From positions 1 to 64,000 of the IMG/VR virus record IMGVR_UViG_3300017971_000295: a DNA stretch of 64,000 bases. One strand, 5' to 3'. The stretch is from a virus. Numbering within the stretch: the first letter of the stretch is position 1; each line of letters begins with the position of its first letter. Both the position numbers and the translations under genes were made by a program. The notes below the pieces were generated by a model that saw only the letters and a list, made by a program, of their open reading frames with translations, was not told the origin of the DNA and ran no database searches. Shown piece after piece: positions 20,980 through 29,266 of this stretch.

Positions 20980-21513
20980 ATGGATTTTATTTTAAGGGAT
21001 GATGAGACACCATTTGCAACTCCTGAAGCTGCGAAAAGTAAGCGCACTAAAATGGGAAACGATGGTCTGAGTTTTAAGGTTGTTTCGGTTGAGGGGGGTT
21101 TCGCTCTTCAACGTAAAAGCAGGTCTACAAAGCGAATTCCGATTCATTCAAGAAATCGGTTGACCGTAGACCCGAAGGATAAAGACCAGAATTTCGAGTA
21201 CAGGATTGTAAATGACGAACCAGGAAGGATTCAAATGTTCCTTGATGCTGGCTATGAGATTGTCAAAAACAACGTTCCAATTGGCGATCCACAGGTTGGT
21301 GAAGGTGAACAAGTTGGAAAAATAGCTTCTAAGCATGTTGGCTCCGGCAGGAAGGGGTATTTAATGAGAATCCCCAAAGAGTTTTATGAGGAAGATCAGC
21401 AACTAAAAGCTGATAAAATTAAAGATCAGGAGTCGCATATAAAGCGTGGACCTAATAAAAATGAAGGCCAATATGGAGAGGTAAAGATTGGTCGGAGGAC
21501 TCCTACTTACTAA
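20980..21513 (+). CDS. Virion-region hypothetical protein
   Basis: A 177-residue basic protein between scaffold and capsid genes. It has a central beta-rich stretch (RIPIHSRNRLTVDPKDKDQN) and a charged C-terminus. Its position suggests a minor capsid or assembly protein. I know of unannotated proteins at the same place in related podoviruses but not their function. Confidence 0.55.
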   Translation: MDFILRDDETPFATPEAAKSKRTKMGNDGLSFKVVSVEGGFALQRKSRSTKRIPIHSRNRLTVDPKDKDQNFEYRIVNDEPGRIQMFLDAGYEIVKNNVPIGDPQVGEGEQVGKIASKHVGSGRKGYLMRIPKEFYEEDQQLKADKIKDQESHIKRGPNKNEGQYGEVKIGRRTPTY

Positions 21514-21560
21514 TCTAATGCCTGTCCGTAGAGCCTATTAATTTTGGAGGTAATTTAAAT

Positions 21561-22211
21561 ATGGCGAATGCAGATAGACCGCGAGGCTTTACTCCGGTCA
21601 GGCATCTCAATGGTTCGCCCTGGAATGGTGCTGTTGAGGTATTTTATCATTCTACGGCGGACGCAACGGCCATTTATAAAGGTGAACTGGTGATTGGAAT
21701 TGTCGGTCTTGCCGGTGCGGGTTCTGACCCGTTAGGCAAATTCCCCGGCTGTATTGCGGCTTCTAAGGCTGCTCAAGACACCCAACACCTTTTGGGCGTT
21801 GCTTGGACTTTTGGCAACACGCCTGATGTTGCTGCCAGAGTGGATAATCTTAATGCGGCAAATTATTGCCCTGCATCCACAGGTATGTATATCGGCGTTA
21901 TAACTGATCCCTCTACTGTTTTTTCGATTCAAGACAGCGGTGGAACCGCATTAACTGCGGTGCAGATTGGTTCTTACATTGACATTTCAACCTTTACTTC
22001 TGCCACTGCATGTGGAAGCACTACAACGGGCAGGAGTTATATGGAAGTGGACACTTCTTCAATTGGGGCTTCAAATGCTCATATGTGTCGGGTTTTAAGA
22101 CTTTCTCCGAGACCTGATAACGAACTGAGTTCTTGGGCTGATTGGGAAGTTATTATTAATTATCACATTGACAAGCAGATTCCGGCTAGCACCGGCTACG
22201 CATCCACTTAA
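21561..22211 (+). CDS. Head decoration-like structural protein
   Basis: A 216-residue beta-rich protein beginning ANADRPRGFTPVRHLNGSPW, a start I associate with phage structural proteins coded just before the capsid gene. It is rich in Ala, Gly, Thr and Ser and has few charges, as expected for a capsid-binding decoration or stabilising protein. GGAGG precedes the ATG. It is 13 bp before the major capsid gene, which implies co-expression. Confidence 0.65.
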   Translation: MANADRPRGFTPVRHLNGSPWNGAVEVFYHSTADATAIYKGELVIGIVGLAGAGSDPLGKFPGCIAASKAAQDTQHLLGVAWTFGNTPDVAARVDNLNAANYCPASTGMYIGVITDPSTVFSIQDSGGTALTAVQIGSYIDISTFTSATACGSTTTGRSYMEVDTSSIGASNAHMCRVLRLSPRPDNELSSWADWEVIINYHIDKQIPASTGYAST

Positions 22212-22224
22212 TAGGAGGTAAACT

Positions 22225-23133
22225 ATGGGAGTTATAAATACCGGATCGTTTGCCAAGGATTTGTGGCCAGGTGTCCGGAGCTGGTATGGGATGAAATACA
22301 AAGAATATCCCGTGGAACACCTGCAAATCTTTGACAAATACACTTCAGACAAAGCGTTTGAGGAAGACGTTGGATCAGCAGGATTTGGGCTTGCTGTGCA
22401 GAAAACGGAAGGTGGCACTATCACCTACGATGATGCAGAACAGGCTTTCATTGATCGCTACACTCACGCTACCTATGCACTTGGTTTTATCATCACAAGA
22501 GAAATGCATGATGATGGTATTTCCGCAACGGTGGCTTTGAGGCGCGCCGGAGCATTGGCCTTTAGTATTCGCCAGACTCAGGAAACAATCGGCGCAAACG
22601 TCTTAAATCGAGCGTTTAATTCTAGTTATACATTTGGTGATGGTGTCGAGCTTTGTTCTACTGCCCACCCGAATCAGAAGGGTGGAACCTGGAGAAATGA
22701 GCTTGCAACTGCTTCTGACCTTAACGAAGCATCTTTAGAACAGGCATGTATTGATATTGCCGACCTTGAAACGGACAGTGGGCTTAAGATTGCCGTAAGA
22801 CCGAAAAAACTGATTATTCCGAAAGAATTGGTTTTTGAAGCCGAAAGGTATCTTAAAACTACCCTGCGTCCTGGCATGGCCGACAATGATATTAATGCTG
22901 TACGGTCTTTGGGTGTAATCCCCGAAGTTGTAGCCAATCATTATCTAACTGATACTGATGCCTGGTTTATCAAAACGGACTGCCCTGATGGGATGAAATA
23001 TTTTTCCAGAAGGGAACCGGATTTTGATACTGACAACGACTTCGATACGGAGAATGCTCGCTTTAAAGCAGTCTTCCGTGGAAGTTGGGGATGTACGGAT
23101 AAGCGGGGGATCTTCGGATCACCTGGAGCTTAA
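22225..23133 (+). CDS. Major capsid protein (HK97/Mu gpT-like)
   Basis: A 302-residue protein with the pattern of Mu-like major head subunits: YPVEHLQIFDKYTSDKAFEE, then LGFIITREMHDDGISATVAL, and the C-terminal DGMKYFSRREPDFDTDNDFD. This matches the HK97 fold family as used by Mu gpT. It would form the icosahedral shell. There is no signal of a cleaved delta domain. AGGAGG precedes the start. A stable hairpin follows the gene. Confidence 0.85.
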   Translation: MGVINTGSFAKDLWPGVRSWYGMKYKEYPVEHLQIFDKYTSDKAFEEDVGSAGFGLAVQKTEGGTITYDDAEQAFIDRYTHATYALGFIITREMHDDGISATVALRRAGALAFSIRQTQETIGANVLNRAFNSSYTFGDGVELCSTAHPNQKGGTWRNELATASDLNEASLEQACIDIADLETDSGLKIAVRPKKLIIPKELVFEAERYLKTTLRPGMADNDINAVRSLGVIPEVVANHYLTDTDAWFIKTDCPDGMKYFSRREPDFDTDNDFDTENARFKAVFRGSWGCTDKRGIFGSPGA

Positions 23134-23148
23134 TTAGAAACAACAAAA

Positions 23149-23188
23149 AATAGATGGGGTGTTTGATCGGATTAACACTCCATCTATT
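23149..23188 (+). promoter_or_regulatory. Long stem-loop after the capsid gene, no U-tract
   Basis: AATAGATGGGGTGTT (23149-23163) and AACACTCCATCTATT (23174-23188) pair over 15 bp with one G-T wobble and a 10-base loop. On the + strand A residues, not T, follow, so it is unlikely to be an intrinsic terminator for the capsid mRNA. On the minus strand a T-run would follow. A role in mRNA 3'-end stabilisation or RNase III cutting is plausible. Confidence 0.65.
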
Positions 23189-23251
23189 AAAAGTGCTTCA
23201 TGGCTTGTCCGATTCAGGCTGTACCGAAAGGGATGGAGCAGGGAGTAAAAT

Positions 23252-24157
23252 ATGACTACATTTGGAGATCAAGTTTATCAATACGGTGGAATGCCTGTTG
23301 GTGGCGTAATGACTACGGGGAACGTGTTTTTTGTAAGTTCCGTAACCGGGTCTGATGGCAACAACGGCAAGAAACCCTCACAGGCGTTTGCCACTCTTGA
23401 CAAGGCAACTAACGCTTGTACTGCCAACAAGAACGATATTGTTTACATTATGCCGAATCATGCCGAAACAATTTCTGGGTCTACTACGTGGGTTCCTGAC
23501 ATTGCCGGCGTTCAGTACATTGGTGTGGGTTTGGGTGCGGATGCTCCTGAACTTACCTTTAGCGCAACAGGTAGCACGATTGACGTAACGGGTGCTAATA
23601 GCCTGTTTAAAAATATTCGGTTTATCGCAGGAATCAGCGCGGTTGTAGAGGGAATTGATGTAGGCGCGAATCACGTAACCTTTGAAAATTGTACGTGGGA
23701 TTTTTCTTCAACCGGATATGATTTTGTTAAAATGATTGATTTTACGTCTGCTGATTATTGCACCGTAAAAAATTGTCGGTTTATTGCAGAGAACGCAACT
23801 GCTGGATCTGAAAGAGGTGTTCATTTTGAAGCCGCAGATCATTTAATTGTGGAAGGCTGTCTTTTTACCGGTGATTATTCCGCTGCACCAATTACCAGCA
23901 CGGATGCTGATGTTAGCAAGAGTGTGCTGATTCTTAACAACAGGATTTACAATGATGATACCGCCTCAACAAATGGAGGTATCCGGCTGATTGCCGCAAG
24001 TACGGGTATGATTGCACATAACATGATTGCTTGGTTAAATGATGACGAGGGAGATAAGGTTATTGATCCTGGTAGCTGTATAATGTTTGAAAATTACACG
24101 GCAACCGCAATTGATACTTATGCGCTTGCCACATTGCATGGAACGGCAGCAAGTTAA
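23252..24157 (+). CDS. Right-handed beta-helix virion protein
   Basis: A 301-residue protein with repeats of the pectate-lyase/PbH1 type: VTFENCTWDF, CTVKNCRFIA, LIVEGCLFTG, LILNNRIYND and IAHNMIAWLN at about 25-residue spacing. An N-terminal SSVTGSDGNNGKKPSQAFAT resembles the start of many such enzymes or spikes. No signal peptide is present, unlike the beta-helix protein at 52743. Between hairpins and next to the capsid gene it may be a head decoration or fibre. Confidence 0.7.
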   Translation: MTTFGDQVYQYGGMPVGGVMTTGNVFFVSSVTGSDGNNGKKPSQAFATLDKATNACTANKNDIVYIMPNHAETISGSTTWVPDIAGVQYIGVGLGADAPELTFSATGSTIDVTGANSLFKNIRFIAGISAVVEGIDVGANHVTFENCTWDFSSTGYDFVKMIDFTSADYCTVKNCRFIAENATAGSERGVHFEAADHLIVEGCLFTGDYSAAPITSTDADVSKSVLILNNRIYNDDTASTNGGIRLIAASTGMIAHNMIAWLNDDEGDKVIDPGSCIMFENYTATAIDTYALATLHGTAAS

Positions 24158-24160
24158 TGT

Positions 24161-24191
24161 TAAAGGGTCTGTGTTTCGTGCAGACCCTTTA
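24161..24191 (+). promoter_or_regulatory. Perfect 11-bp stem-loop upstream of sugar-gene island
   Basis: TAAAGGGTCTG (24161-24171) pairs exactly with CAGACCCTTTA (24181-24191) across a 9-base loop. No U-run follows; the ribosome site of the next gene comes straight after. It resembles the hairpin at 23149 and probably processes or insulates mRNA between the beta-helix gene and the glycan genes. Confidence 0.65.
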
Positions 24192-24204
24192 GAAAGGAAA
24201 AAGG

Positions 24205-25440
24205 ATGAAACAGATTGTCTATTTTACGGACAGTATGCTTGAGGAGGAATTAGCAGAGGCGACAAGGAAACAAATTTTAAAGGCAGCAAACGGGATACCG
24301 ATTATAAGTGTATCTCAAAAACCGTTGGTCTTTGGCAAGAACATTTGTGTTGGTTACAAACCAATATGCTATCTCAATCTTTACGAAGCCCTTTTGACGG
24401 GTCTTGAAGCCACACCCGAAGATAGCATTATTTATGTGTGTGAACACGACGTATTTTATCATCCGAGTCATTTTGAGTTTGTTCCATCCAGAAAGAACAG
24501 GATTTATTACAATTTAAATCGGTACTACTGGAAACAAAACGAAACCTTTTATTTAAAGACAATAGGCAAGAGGGCATTAAGTCAAGCGGTGGCATGTAGG
24601 GATGTTTTGATAGACCATGTTCGTGATCAGGTCAGCAAAAGAAGGGCGGGAATTTCAGCGCCATGTGAGGGCCCGTTTACGAATTTTACATCAGAATATC
24701 CGAACATTGACATAAGGCATCGCAGCAACTTTTCCAGATCGGGTTCTTACAAGAATTCAAACAAATCAAGACGGTATTGGGATTTGGATTATTGGGGAAC
24801 TCCCAGAGAGTTTCAGAATAAAACTGGATACAAAAACAAAGACATCGAAACCGATGTTCATCTTCATCGGTTGTTTAACAATGACAAAAAAGACAGTCCT
24901 GTTATCATTCCGAAGTTCAACAGATGGTATTTGGTCGGGTTATTTCATTCTCTTGGTTTTAAAAAAGGTGCGGAAATCGGTGTCAAGCGAGGGGATTATT
25001 CTCACCAAATTTGTAAGGGCATGAAAGATGTTCATTTAAAGTGTGTTGATAATTATTTACCTGGACCGAATTTAGCATGGGACGAATCGGAGGGGTTTAT
25101 AAACGAGGTAAGGTTTAGGCTTAAAGACTTTGATGTGCAACACATTATAAAATCGAGTATGCACGCTGCTGAAATGGATGTTGCCAAGGGTTCTTTGGAT
25201 TTTGTTTACATCGATGCTGATCATTCATTTGATTCTGTTATGCAGGATATCATTGTTTGGGCTCAACGGGTGAGGGTTGGCGGGATTGTAAGTGGGCATG
25301 ATTACGATCTTCCCGGTGTAAAAGAAGCGGTGGATGTTTATACAAAAGTGCATGATCTTGAATATTTTGTAACTGAAACAGGGGAATCGTATCCCGATAG
25401 TTCTCCGTCTTGGTTTTTTGCGATAAAGGAGGAAGGATGA
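24205..25440 (+). CDS. Glycosyltransferase-like / SAM methyltransferase fusion
   Basis: A 411-residue protein of two parts. The N-terminal 200 residues look like a GT-A-type glycosyltransferase-related domain (QKPLVFGKNICVGYKPICYL, then YVCEHDVFYHP with a DxD-like EHD). The C-terminal 170 residues are a class I methyltransferase of the Methyltransf_24 type: KKGAEIGVKRGDYSHQICKG for SAM binding, then LDFVYIDADHSFDSVMQDI and GGIVSGHDY. It likely builds or methylates a surface or capsid sugar. It overlaps the epimerase gene. Confidence 0.7.
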   Translation: MKQIVYFTDSMLEEELAEATRKQILKAANGIPIISVSQKPLVFGKNICVGYKPICYLNLYEALLTGLEATPEDSIIYVCEHDVFYHPSHFEFVPSRKNRIYYNLNRYYWKQNETFYLKTIGKRALSQAVACRDVLIDHVRDQVSKRRAGISAPCEGPFTNFTSEYPNIDIRHRSNFSRSGSYKNSNKSRRYWDLDYWGTPREFQNKTGYKNKDIETDVHLHRLFNNDKKDSPVIIPKFNRWYLVGLFHSLGFKKGAEIGVKRGDYSHQICKGMKDVHLKCVDNYLPGPNLAWDESEGFINEVRFRLKDFDVQHIIKSSMHAAEMDVAKGSLDFVYIDADHSFDSVMQDIIVWAQRVRVGGIVSGHDYDLPGVKEAVDVYTKVHDLEYFVTETGESYPDSSPSWFFAIKEEG

Positions 25441-26441
25441 AGGTTTTAATAACAGGAGGTTGCGGTTTCGTAGGGCATCACGCTGTCGAGTATTACTTAA
25501 AAAATACCGATTGGGATATTCTGATATTCGACAAAATGACATATGCTTCTTACGGGCTTGACAGAATAAGAGACATTGAAGCGTTTGACAGCAAGAGGAT
25601 AAACTTTTTTTCGGTAGATTTAACAAGACCGATTTCAATCGGGTTGCTTCAAGAGTGTGGGGATGTTGACTACATTCTTCATATGGCGGCAGAAACGCAT
25701 GTAGACAGGTCAATAGAAAATCCTTCAAGCTTTGTTTATTCCAATGTTGTCGGCACAATGAATATGTTGGAATTTGCCAAGCAGGTTATTCCCAAAGCGT
25801 TTGTTTATTTTAGTACGGATGAGGTTTACGGTCCGACAAGTATCAGCCCTGTTACCCCACATATTTTACATTCACATAAACAAGATTTTAAAGAATGGGA
25901 CAGATACAACTGTACGAACCCGTATTCCGCAACTAAAGCAGGGGCAGAGCAACTAACATTATCTTACATGAATACCTATGGATTAAAAGGATTCATCGTT
26001 AATTGTATGAACATTTTCGGTGAGAGACAGCACCCTGAAAAGTTTATACCGCTTTGCATCAGAAAAATATTAAACAACGAAACAATTTACATTCACGGCA
26101 GTGTTGAGGGAATAAGCGGTTCCCGATTTTATATTCATGCCAGAAACGTTGCGTATGCGGTTCACTGGCTATTGGATAAATTTACACAGAGAGACAAATA
26201 CAATATCGTGGGGGAAAAGGAAATCACCAATCTTGAGCTTGCAAAAAGTATTGCGGATATCATTGGTGGGAAACTTAAGTATGAGATTGTTGATTTTCAT
26301 TCAAGCCGGCCTGGGCATGATTTGCGGTATGCGCTTGACGGCAAGAAAATGCGAGACATGGGGTATACAATTCCGGTGTCAATCGAGCAATCCTTAAAGA
26401 AAACTGTTGAGTGGACATTAAAAAATCAGAAATGGTTATAG
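25437..26441 (+). CDS. NAD-dependent nucleotide-sugar epimerase/dehydratase (RmlB-like)
   Basis: A 334-residue extended SDR enzyme from the ATGA overlap at 25437 with AAGGAGGAAGG. It has Rossmann GGCGFVGHH (about 7-15), AAETHVDRS, the STDEVYG catalytic Thr-Asp-Glu typical of dTDP-glucose 4,6-dehydratase, and YSATKAGAEQL with the active Tyr and Lys. It would convert an NDP-sugar to a 4-keto-6-deoxy or epimerised form, supplying the neighbouring transferases. Confidence 0.88.
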   Translation: MKVLITGGCGFVGHHAVEYYLKNTDWDILIFDKMTYASYGLDRIRDIEAFDSKRINFFSVDLTRPISIGLLQECGDVDYILHMAAETHVDRSIENPSSFVYSNVVGTMNMLEFAKQVIPKAFVYFSTDEVYGPTSISPVTPHILHSHKQDFKEWDRYNCTNPYSATKAGAEQLTLSYMNTYGLKGFIVNCMNIFGERQHPEKFIPLCIRKILNNETIYIHGSVEGISGSRFYIHARNVAYAVHWLLDKFTQRDKYNIVGEKEITNLELAKSIADIIGGKLKYEIVDFHSSRPGHDLRYALDGKKMRDMGYTIPVSIEQSLKKTVEWTLKNQKWL

Positions 26442-26455
26442 GAAAGGATAACAAA

Positions 26456-27061
26456 ATGAAAAGGGTAAATATAATGGGAAGCGCGCCGGGGTGGGAGGAA
26501 GTTCCCGAAGACAACGGCGCAATTTGGGGTGTTAATAATACTCACATCCTAAGAGATGTTGACCTTATTATAGATATTCACCAATCCAGGTTACAGCCCA
26601 CAGAAGAAAAAGATTTGGTTCATTTAAAACTTTTAAGAGAAAAAGACATACCGACATACGCAATTGAAAAAATGGAGGGTTTTCCTAACGTAAGAAGGTA
26701 TCCCATAGAAGAAATCAAAAAGGAGTTTAACACGGATTATTTTGGAAGCGGGATAGATTTTCTTATTGCGTTAGCTATTCATAAGGGTGCAACAGACATT
26801 CATATGTACGGAGTATGGATGAAAAAAGGTGGGGAGTATGATCTTCAAAAACCCAGTGTAGAATTTTGGATAGGGTACGCAATGGGTAGGGGGATAAACT
26901 TTGAAGTTCATGGCAATACGGAGATTTTAAGAACCCACAACGGTCTGGTTTATGGTTATCAAACCCCTCAGAAGTGGGTCGATAAAGAAATCCCAAACCA
27001 TATCAGCCTAAAAGAGTTGATAGAAAGGTTTGAAAACAATGAAGATCTTATTCACGGTTAG
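26456..27061 (+). CDS. Unknown phage protein of the IWGxNxxH family, copy 1
   Basis: A 201-residue protein. RVNIMGSAPGWEEVPEDNGA followed by IWGVNNTHILRDVDLIIDIH, then YFGSGIDFLIALAIHKGATD, EYDLQKPSVEFWIGYAMGRG and a final YGYQTPQKW. It is a clear paralogue of the 28340-28954 product. The family is widespread in phages and often beside glycosyltransferases. A Rossmann-like nucleotide-binding fold related to MptE/DUF115 is possible. Function is unproven. Confidence 0.6.
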   Translation: MKRVNIMGSAPGWEEVPEDNGAIWGVNNTHILRDVDLIIDIHQSRLQPTEEKDLVHLKLLREKDIPTYAIEKMEGFPNVRRYPIEEIKKEFNTDYFGSGIDFLIALAIHKGATDIHMYGVWMKKGGEYDLQKPSVEFWIGYAMGRGINFEVHGNTEILRTHNGLVYGYQTPQKWVDKEIPNHISLKELIERFENNEDLIHG

Positions 27062-28355
27062 AGCGCTATCGCATTTTTCTTATATTGAGCCTATTGCAAA
27101 AGAGCTTAATAGAAAGGGCCATAGTGTAGATCTTTTGTTTGATAAAAAGTGGAGTGGCAGGGACAGTGATCACACAGTTAAGTGGTTTATAACATATCAT
27201 AAATTTGTTCGTGTTGGCTGGTTGTCTTATAGAAAAGATTTTTGGCGCAGGATAATTTTCTTGTGGCGGGAAATAAAAAGTTATCTGAGCTACACCGATA
27301 GAAATCAGTCGGAATATTATTTGAACAGGTGGAACGGGTATCTTCCGTTTCTAATTAAACATATAGTAAAAATAAAGTTAATACAGCTAATCTTAAAAAG
27401 AATTAATCTGGAAGGTATCGTTCCACCTGATACTGGGATATCTTCTAAGGTTCGTGATTATGACATGGTAATAGCAACACCATGTAATCACAGGTTTTCA
27501 GAGGAAATTGAGTACATAAAAGCTGCTAAAGTCGTTGGGGTTCCTACCGCGATAGTGGTTTTAAGTTGGGATAATTTAACTACCAAGGGTTTGTTCCATG
27601 TTGTGCCTGATGTGCTTTTAGTCTGGAACGAATCTCAGTTGTGGGAATCGGTTAGGATTCACGATATTCCATACGATAAGATAAAAATTATTGGCGCACC
27701 GTTTTTTGAGAAATGGGCTTATATGTTGGGGAGAGCTGAAAGCCGCAAGTTGTTTTGTAGTCGGGTGGGAATGGACCCTGAAAGAAAATTTTTTATGTAT
27801 GCAGGATCTTCATCCAAGATTGCAAAAGACGAAAAATGGCTAATTGAAAAACTTCATAAGGCGCTACCGGAATATCAGATATTATTTAGACCGCACCCTG
27901 CTAATCATAGGCAGTATTTTAATTTAAATATGAAAGACGTTTTTGTGTTTCCCCAGACAGGCGCACTTCCTGAATGTTGGTCGAGGCAACGTGAGCTTTA
28001 TAATTCTATAAGACATTGTGAATTTGTAATTGGTATCAATACAAGTGCAATGCTTGATGCCATTATTCACGATAAACCAACGATAGCTTTCATTACTGAA
28101 AAGTATGAAGACACCCAAATCAAAGCAAGTCATTTTAAGCCGTTATCAAAAGCAATGTATTTATGCCACTGTGTTAACGATGTAAAGATTTTGGTTTCGG
28201 ACCTATCGGATTTTTATGGAGCGACCAGGAGAGAGTTTGTTAAAGATTACATTTTTCCAGAGGGTAAGCTTGTTGGAGAGAATGCAGTTAATGTGATTGA
28301 AAGCCAATCCAAACATATCGGTATCGGAAAGGGCCAGCTATGCGGCAAAGGATAA
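27039..28355 (+). CDS. GT-B-type glycosyltransferase
   Basis: A 438-residue protein from the ATG at 27039 (GAAAGG upstream). The N-terminal Rossmann domain starts KILFTVRALSHFSYIEPIAK. The C-terminal domain has KFFMYAGSSSK, LFRPHPANHRQYF, and SIRHCEFVIGINTSAMLDAI followed by DKPTIAF, the layout of CDP-glycerol or capsule-type GT-B enzymes. It would transfer sugar or glycerol-phosphate. Overlaps of 22 and 15 bp tie it to the two paralogous genes around it. Confidence 0.75.
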   Translation: MKILFTVRALSHFSYIEPIAKELNRKGHSVDLLFDKKWSGRDSDHTVKWFITYHKFVRVGWLSYRKDFWRRIIFLWREIKSYLSYTDRNQSEYYLNRWNGYLPFLIKHIVKIKLIQLILKRINLEGIVPPDTGISSKVRDYDMVIATPCNHRFSEEIEYIKAAKVVGVPTAIVVLSWDNLTTKGLFHVVPDVLLVWNESQLWESVRIHDIPYDKIKIIGAPFFEKWAYMLGRAESRKLFCSRVGMDPERKFFMYAGSSSKIAKDEKWLIEKLHKALPEYQILFRPHPANHRQYFNLNMKDVFVFPQTGALPECWSRQRELYNSIRHCEFVIGINTSAMLDAIIHDKPTIAFITEKYEDTQIKASHFKPLSKAMYLCHCVNDVKILVSDLSDFYGATRREFVKDYIFPEGKLVGENAVNVIESQSKHIGIGKGQLCGKG

Positions 28356-28954
28356 ACATATTAGGTTGTGCGCCTGGATGGGAAAAAGCCCCGCTTGACG
28401 GTAGCAACGGGGAGATTTGGGGTTTAAACGATGTCCACCTTTGCACAAAGGTTGATGTTGTAGTTGATGTTCATAATCTTCAAAGAATTATAAAAGGCAA
28501 GGAAAAAATAAGGCGTAGTCCCGAAGTTATAAAAAAGTGCCTTAAGAACCTTAAGAAAACAAAAACGATTTGTTACAGCACTAAAGAAATAAAAAACATT
28601 CCGAACATAAAAAAATACCCTTATAAGGAAATCGTAAAGAAATACGATTCTGATTATTTCGGGAGTGGGCCTGACTATGCTGTGGCATTAGCTATTTATA
28701 AAGGTGCAACTGAGATTCATACCTACGGTATTTTAATGTGCATTGATGAAGAGTACGCACACCAAAAACCAACATTTGAACATTGGTTGGGGATAGCAAA
28801 GGGCGCGGGGGTAAAGGTAATAATTCACGATTCTAATAATATGTCCTCTATTCTTAGGACAAAAAATGGGTTTATTTATGGGTATAACACTCCCCAAAGA
28901 TGGAAGGAAATGGTTATGCAATATCCAACCCAATTTATAGAGAGCTATTCGTAA
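28340..28954 (+). CDS. Unknown phage protein of the IWGxNxxH family, copy 2
   Basis: A 204-residue paralogue of the 26456 product: RINILGCAPGWEKAPLDGSN, then IWGLNDVHLCTKVDVVVDVH, DYFGSGPDYAVALAIYKGAT, a QKPTFEHWLGIAKG segment and YGYNTPQRWKE. The two copies flank the GT-B gene, so a tandem duplication happened around it or on each side. It overlaps the next gene start (TAATG). Function unproven. Confidence 0.6.
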   Translation: MRQRINILGCAPGWEKAPLDGSNGEIWGLNDVHLCTKVDVVVDVHNLQRIIKGKEKIRRSPEVIKKCLKNLKKTKTICYSTKEIKNIPNIKKYPYKEIVKKYDSDYFGSGPDYAVALAIYKGATEIHTYGILMCIDEEYAHQKPTFEHWLGIAKGAGVKVIIHDSNNMSSILRTKNGFIYGYNTPQRWKEMVMQYPTQFIESYS

Positions 28955-29265
28955 TGTATATACCTGGAGACCATTGGCTTATCTGTGATCGATGCGGCTT
29001 CAAAACACGCAGATCGCAAGCGCAAAAAACATGGGACGGGTTAATGGTGTGCTTTAAAGATTGGGAACCGCGACATCCACAAGATTATATGGTTAAGGGT
29101 GTTCCTGATGGAAAGTTTGTGGTGGATGCAAGGCCAAGACCGGCTGATGTTTTTAGAACAGCTACAGGGGTGCAGCAATCTATCGGAACTGAAGACCACC
29201 TTGAAATTGAAGAATCTGAAGACCCTTTTCTGACAGAGGATGGGGATTTTCTGGAGTTAGAATAA
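28954..29265 (+). CDS. Zinc-finger-like virion-region protein
   Basis: A 103-residue protein from the TAATG overlap at 28954. WLICDRCGFKTRRSQAQKTW then DGLMVCFKDWEPRHPQDY is a pattern I know from many podovirus genomes between capsid and connector genes; it likely binds zinc through CxxC and later residues. The acidic C-terminus is variable. It might act at the head-tail connection, judged from position only. Confidence 0.65.
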   Translation: MYIPGDHWLICDRCGFKTRRSQAQKTWDGLMVCFKDWEPRHPQDYMVKGVPDGKFVVDARPRPADVFRTATGVQQSIGTEDHLEIEESEDPFLTEDGDFLELE

Positions 29266-29266
29266 T

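Noticed and set aside
25225-25758. A 177-codon minus-strand frame
   Set aside because: It is antisense to the well-supported methyltransferase and epimerase genes; no motif or ribosome site.
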